Assembly: GCF_017377795.1 (NCBI RefSeq)
Contig: NZ_JAFRDR010000007.1
Coordinates: 186,001 to 250,000 of the forward strand
Origin: Williamsia soli
Lineage (GTDB): Bacteria; Actinomycetota; Actinomycetes; Mycobacteriales; Mycobacteriaceae
Reading direction: 5' to 3'
Length of the DNA stretch: 64,000 nucleotides
How positions within the stretch are numbered: the stretch's first letter is position 1; each line of letters starts with the position of its first letter. Of the stretch, positions 59,833-64,000 are shown one piece after another. The notes under the pieces are model-generated. The model was not told the origin of the DNA, made no database searches, and saw only the letters and a program-made list of their open reading frames with translations. The position numbers and the translations under genes were made by a program.

Positions 59833-62800
59833 ATGGAGCCAATCGCACTGGCGTTGGGGTCAACAGCGACTAAGTGGGTCTTTCGAATGTGGATGAAGGA
59901 TGAACTTCTCGCTGACTTATCAGGCGACCTTGTCGATGTCGTTCGCGGCCGAATCGGAGACGTGATGGAGGGTCGACGTGCTAGCAGGCAATTTGAACAA
60001 CTCGCCGAACTTATGGCCCAACGACTTCAGCCCTTCATCGATAGCGAGTTCCAGAGCGCAGATCGTGGTGAACGAAGTGCCGCCGCGATAGCGGTCGATA
60101 AAACTCTCGAAATTAGTCTATTGGCCAATCTCGATCCAATTAGTGTCGATCTGGATGCGACTCTTCTCGAACAAGTAATCCGTTCTAACCACCCACGTGG
60201 TGCGAGCGAGGCCCTGCTCGGAGATAGTGGAACAGCGCTTTACGATCTTTTGCTCACGGAGTGCTGCAGTTACATAGTCGCCGCCTGGGGGCGGCTGCCC
60301 GACTTTGGCTCAAGGGCTGCTCGAGAAATGCTGGCGCGTAGCACGCGTCTTCTTGAGATCGGTGAGGCAGTGTTGGACCGGTTGCCGAAGACCCTCCCAG
60401 ACTCCTGGGGTCGGGGGTCTGTTGACGAAATATTCGCCAGTAGATACTTAAAAGCTGTGGTTCAGAAGAATGACAAACTCCAGATCTATGGGGTTCGCGA
60501 CAGCGACTATCAGGCTGCGTATTCATTGTCGGTTGCCTATATTAGTCTGTCAGCGACCATGCCCATGAAACCTAGCCAGAGTAGAATGGCAAGCAAGGCT
60601 GTATCAGGGCCAAATCCTGATGATGATTCGAGTCAACAGCGCGATTCCTCCCGTCACGACGAGGACGGCTTGCGTGTCGAGTCGGCCTTAACGGGCCACC
60701 CTCGATTAATCTTAGGTGGAAACGCAGGATCCGGCAAGACGACTCTCCTTCAATGGATCGCAGTAACGGCCAGTCAAAGTCGATTCAGCGACGAACTCGC
60801 CGGCTGGAATTCAAGCATTCCATTCCTCTTGCCGTTACGGCGGTTCGCCTTGGGGGAGCTTCCGAGGCCCGAAGAATTCGTGGGAGTAAATCATTCACCC
60901 CTTGCAGGAGTGATGCCAGAAGGATGGGTGCATCGGGTCTTGGCAGACGGCCGAGCATTAATACTAATCGATGGTCTCGACGAATTGCCTGAGAGCCAGC
61001 GCTCGAAGGCGCGTGTATGGCTGCTCGATCTAATTGACGCATATCCGGGGTCTCGATACATTGTGACTTCGAGACCGCTTGCGATCTCGCGCGACTGGGC
61101 GGCAGTTAAAGATTTCAAGTATTCTGAGCTTTTGTCGATGCAGCGAGTGGATATACGGGCGTTCGTCTCTCATTGGCATGCGGCCGCTGCGGGTTCTGTT
61201 GATTCGGACGAGGAGAAAGCTCTCGTGCGTATCGCCGAAAATAAAATGCTCGCTGCTGTGGACGATATTCAAATGGTGCGCACCCTTTGTACCTCACCAC
61301 TGCTATGTGCGCTAATTTGCGCCATTCATCGGCAGAATGTGAACAAACTGCCGGAGAATCGAATGGATCTCTACGACACTGCTCTGCAAATGTTGGTTAA
61401 CAATCGCGACGAAGAACGAGACATCAAGGTCCAAAGCATTTCGACACTGAGTTACATGGAGAAAAGGGCTCTGCTTTCAGACTTCGCTCTCTGGCTACAC
61501 GAAAATGGTGCTGCGGACGCGGAGCTGGAACTCTACCGGCACCGGGTGGCAGGAAAGACCCGACAACTCGCGCGGCAGTCCGAACTGGAAGGTGGGCAGG
61601 TTGCGGACCTGATGCTCGCGCGAAGTGGGGTATTGAGAAGTCCGGTAGAGGGGCGCGTTGACTTCGTGCACCGGACCTTTCTCGAGTACTTGGCTGCTGC
61701 TGAGCTGGTGGATGACGAGGCCCTTGGAAAGATCGTCGAACACGCTCATCTTGACCATTGGCGTGAAGTAGTAATCATGTCGGCGGGCCACTTCAGTTCT
61801 AAGAAGCGTGAGGAACTGTTGAACAATCTTGTGCAGCGAGGGAAGCGGGAGCCGATCCACCGTCACCGCCTGTTCCTGCTCGCCGTGGCATGCCTGGAGA
61901 CCTCCGCGGTCTTAAGCGAAAAGGTCCAAGAGCTGCTGGGCACTTGCTTGGACGAAGTTGTGCCTCCGGCCAACATGACCGATGCTGCCTCTGTGGCGTC
62001 AGCTGGCGCCCTCGCAGTTCCGAGGTTAAAGATTGAAAATGGTCGAGCGACGACGGTAGCCGCATGCATACGGGCGTTGTCGCTCATCGGCACAGACGAT
62101 GCACTTGAGGTGCTGAAGACCTACCGCAGGGATAGACGAGTGACTGTCACCCGACAGTTGATCCGCGCTTGGGGTCAGTTCAACAGTGAGACATACGCGC
62201 GGGAAGTACTTGCCGACTCGACTCTCGATAGAGGCTTTATTAGGTTGACTGACCCAGATACCGTGCAATTTTTGTCTAGTATGCAGCACGCCAAGGCCGT
62301 TATGTTGGACTTTCCAGGTAAGTTTGACGACCTCGCGTCGATACCTGCCTCTGATGCCGCGTGGGGTCTTGATGTGTCTTGGGCTACGAAGTTGGATGAC
62401 TTGGTCGATATCAAAAAGTTCCCGAATCTCGCAAGATTGTGGATGTCAAACTCGTCAGTTCGCTCCTTGTCCGGGCTCTCGGCTTGCGAGAAACTGGAGA
62501 TCCTGTATCTCAGTCAATGTTCGGCGCTGTCCAATATTGACGACCTCGCTGATTTTGAACGCTTCGAGCTTATAAATTTGTACAACACCGCAATCCGCGA
62601 TCTGGGGCCCCTTGGGGGAGTTGAAGTTAAGTCGTTAACGGTAGGCGGCCCTCACCTCGAGCACGTCGGCGCAGACCTAAAGGTTCAGGAGCTATCGTTG
62701 ACTGTTAGTCCCAAGCTTGTTGACTTGACTAGGCTATCTGGTGTCGCTGACATGCGCACTCTTAGGATCGTAGTTCTTGGTGACAATGACGATAGCGGCG

Positions 62801-63150
62801 AATTATCTCTAGGCCTGCCGACAGGTCTTGAACGCCTGTCGATTTCGTCTTACATTTCCGCGGGTCGATCGGTCCGATTGTCGGGTGGCGATAATGTTGA
62901 GTCTTTATTCATATCGGCTCCAGTAAAATCTCTACCCGTAATGCCGAAACTGAGAACGCTCGCCCTGTCGACTTCCGGTAATCCATCCTGGCCGGATCTG
63001 AGCGCAACTGATTGGGGCCTATTTCCAGAACTTGTACGCGTCGATATCGCGGGGCCAGGGGCCAGTTCTTGCGTCATTCCAGGATTCTCGCGAAAGGAGG
63101 ACCTGAGGTTTTCGGAGTTCAGCGCTTCGTTTACTCGGACTGAAGCTTAG
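59833..63150 (+). CDS. Bacterial NLR-like protein: NNH1-NACHT-LRR NTPase
   Basis: 1105 aa. Residues ~1-200: a helical domain (GDLVDVVRGRIGDVMEGRR; ALYDLLLTECCSYIVAAWG) matching NACHT N-terminal helical domain 1. ~290-450: NACHT STAND NTPase with Walker A GGNAGSGKTT (K302), Walker B ILIDGLDE (D380, D383, E384) and VTSRP sensor. ~600-625: VDFVHRTFLEYLAA winged-helix signature. ~640-820: helical repeats. ~825-1095: leucine-rich repeats (LARLWMSNSSVRSLSGLSAC). Bacterial NACHT proteins are anti-phage immune receptors; LRRs would sense, NNH1 or oligomerisation would act. GC is lower than the neighbours and TTA codons occur, so it was probably acquired. No partner gene. Confidence 0.88.
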   Translation: MEPIALALGSTATKWVFRMWMKDELLADLSGDLVDVVRGRIGDVMEGRRASRQFEQLAELMAQRLQPFIDSEFQSADRGERSAAAIAVDKTLEISLLANLDPISVDLDATLLEQVIRSNHPRGASEALLGDSGTALYDLLLTECCSYIVAAWGRLPDFGSRAAREMLARSTRLLEIGEAVLDRLPKTLPDSWGRGSVDEIFASRYLKAVVQKNDKLQIYGVRDSDYQAAYSLSVAYISLSATMPMKPSQSRMASKAVSGPNPDDDSSQQRDSSRHDEDGLRVESALTGHPRLILGGNAGSGKTTLLQWIAVTASQSRFSDELAGWNSSIPFLLPLRRFALGELPRPEEFVGVNHSPLAGVMPEGWVHRVLADGRALILIDGLDELPESQRSKARVWLLDLIDAYPGSRYIVTSRPLAISRDWAAVKDFKYSELLSMQRVDIRAFVSHWHAAAAGSVDSDEEKALVRIAENKMLAAVDDIQMVRTLCTSPLLCALICAIHRQNVNKLPENRMDLYDTALQMLVNNRDEERDIKVQSISTLSYMEKRALLSDFALWLHENGAADAELELYRHRVAGKTRQLARQSELEGGQVADLMLARSGVLRSPVEGRVDFVHRTFLEYLAAAELVDDEALGKIVEHAHLDHWREVVIMSAGHFSSKKREELLNNLVQRGKREPIHRHRLFLLAVACLETSAVLSEKVQELLGTCLDEVVPPANMTDAASVASAGALAVPRLKIENGRATTVAACIRALSLIGTDDALEVLKTYRRDRRVTVTRQLIRAWGQFNSETYAREVLADSTLDRGFIRLTDPDTVQFLSSMQHAKAVMLDFPGKFDDLASIPASDAAWGLDVSWATKLDDLVDIKKFPNLARLWMSNSSVRSLSGLSACEKLEILYLSQCSALSNIDDLADFERFELINLYNTAIRDLGPLGGVEVKSLTVGGPHLEHVGADLKVQELSLTVSPKLVDLTRLSGVADMRTLRIVVLGDNDDSGELSLGLPTGLERLSISSYISAGRSVRLSGGDNVESLFISAPVKSLPVMPKLRTLALSTSGNPSWPDLSATDWGLFPELVRVDIAGPGASSCVIPGFSRKEDLRFSEFSASFTRTEA

Positions 63151-63326
63151 GTGATACTGACGATTCGCGAATCAAGCCATTGGTAACTGGTCGGGCGGTC
63201 GAAGTGATTCTTTGATGTGTGGAATAAGTATGTTGAGTAAAGCTGGTGCCCGACTTATTTGGATTCACAGCTTCTTGACAGCCTCGTCGGAGGTGGGTGG
63301 CAGGCGCTGATTCAAGAGTGAGTGCC

Positions 63327-64000
63327 ATGACAGCAGACACTCTCGACGATGCCCCGGCCGAGGCCCCGGCCATCATCATCGACGACACCCCCGCAGCGCC
63401 GGTGCTAGACATCGTCGTCCCGGTATTCAACGAGGAACTCGATCTCGCGCGATGCGTACGGCAACTCGCCGACTTCGTCGCTTCCTCGATGCCCTACTCG
63501 GCGCGGATCACCATCGCCGACAACGCCAGTACCGACACCACGCTTCAACTCGCCTGCACTCTCGCGGCGTCGATAGGCGAGGGTACCCGCGTCCGGGTTG
63601 CGCACCTCGACGCCAAAGGCCGCGGCCGGGCACTGAAGGCGATCTGGCAGCACAGCGACGCCCAGGTGGTCGCCTACATGGATGTCGATCTGTCGACCGA
63701 CCTCAACGCGTTGCTACCCCTGGTTGCGCCGCTGGTGTCCGGACACTCCGATCTCGCCATCGGGACGCGCCTGACGCGGTCGTCGCGGGTGGTGCGCGGT
63801 CCCAAACGCGAACTCATCTCGCGGGGCTACAACCTGATGCTGCGCACCGCCATGGGCGCGAGCTTCTCCGACGCCCAATGCGGTTTCAAAGCCATCCGCG
63901 CCGACGTCGCACGGCGTCTGCTGCCGATGGTCGACGACACCGGATGGTTCTTCGACACCGAGATGCTCGTCCTCGCGCAGCGGGCCGGCCTGCGGATCGC
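63327..64000 (+). CDS. Family 2 glycosyltransferase, cut by window end
   Basis: First 224 codons of a GT-A fold transferase of the dolichyl/polyprenyl-phosphate sugar synthase type. An acidic N-terminal tail (DTLDDAPAEAPAIIIDD) is followed by DIVVPVFNEELDLARCV, the DXD-like MDVDLSTD, and QCGFKAIRA, with ELISRGYNLMLRTAMG. It probably transfers a sugar from a nucleotide donor to polyprenyl phosphate. ATG 63327 is chosen; an in-frame GTG at 63318 is possible. Returns to the high-GC codon usage of the core genome. Confidence 0.88.
   Translation, partial: MTADTLDDAPAEAPAIIIDDTPAAPVLDIVVPVFNEELDLARCVRQLADFVASSMPYSARITIADNASTDTTLQLACTLAASIGEGTRVRVAHLDAKGRGRALKAIWQHSDAQVVAYMDVDLSTDLNALLPLVAPLVSGHSDLAIGTRLTRSSRVVRGPKRELISRGYNLMLRTAMGASFSDAQCGFKAIRADVARRLLPMVDDTGWFFDTEMLVLAQRAGLRI

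Noticed and set aside
59833-63150. TIR, nuclease or protease effector domain in the NLR-like protein
   Set aside because: No TIR, HNH, PD-(D/E)xK or caspase-like motif was found; the N-terminus is a plain helical NNH1-like domain.
63162-63173. GATTCGCGAATC palindrome after the NLR-like gene as an attachment or operator site
   Set aside because: A 12-bp palindrome alone is weak evidence and no partner copy is seen at the upstream boundary.
59667-63326. Prophage, integrase or IS flanks around the NLR-like gene
   Set aside because: No integrase, transposase, tRNA attachment site or terminal repeats are visible; only composition and isolation suggest transfer.

Overview
High-GC actinobacterial chromosome, most like Gordonia or a close Mycobacteriales relative. 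The evidence is dense GC-rich coding with GTG/ATG starts, RamB, HbhA, an LdtMt5-type L,D-transpeptidase, PhoPR and OtsAB trehalose genes, and gene order shared with Mycobacterium tuberculosis. Roughly 4.7-46 kb follows the Rv0462-Rv0485 order (lpd, ramB, aceA/icl, fadB2, TetR, DUF445, XRE, hbhA, DUF2516, deoC, nitrilase-like, murB, ldt, SDR, ROK) with insertions. 57-59.7 kb matches Rv0757-Rv0759c (phoP, phoR, HIT protein).

Layout. 0-4.3 kb: an M43-like metalloprotease coupled to two small unknown genes, then a DGPF/YCII protein and an ECF42-type sigma factor split by a -1 frameshift, then an Fe-S flavin oxidoreductase. 4.7-14.7 kb: lpd, an AlkA-like glycosylase, a PrsW protease, a RecQ helicase with a phosphoribosyltransferase-like tail, an amidase and GntR regulator divergent around a perfect operator, a fatty-acid hydroxylase, a methyltransferase and an AhpD-like protein. 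14.8-17 kb: a polar amino-acid ABC transporter with fused binding protein and permease. 17.1-24.5 kb: ramB, a lipoprotein, aceA, fadB2 and a MetE paralogue that has lost three of four zinc ligands and the catalytic His. 24.5-46.9 kb: envelope and regulatory genes (hbhA, murB, ldt, DUF2993, SDRs, TetR, XRE, MerR, ROK) with deoC and purU. 46.9-53.5 kb: OtsA, an OtsB-GH15 fusion, a 56-aa gene missed by length cut-offs, a threonine/serine exporter and a head-to-head tRNA-Thr. 53.6-59.7 kb: glutaminase-STAS, RidA, an HTH_42 protein, PhoPR and HIT. 59.8-63.2 kb: one AT-richer, TTA-codon-bearing gene for a bacterial NLR-like protein (NNH1-NACHT-LRR), inserted in otherwise conserved sequence and the best candidate defence system here. 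The window ends inside a family 2 glycosyltransferase.

Regulatory logic is unusually legible. Many genes start exactly 6-7 nt after a TANNNT -10 hexamer, which implies leaderless mRNAs and fixes start codons. Divergent pairs (murB/DUF2505, ramB/lipoprotein, amidase/gntR, deoC/purU) pack promoters into tens of bases. The aceA region carries candidate AcnR-like and RamB-like sites, and phoP has a PhoP-box-like direct repeat consistent with autoregulation.
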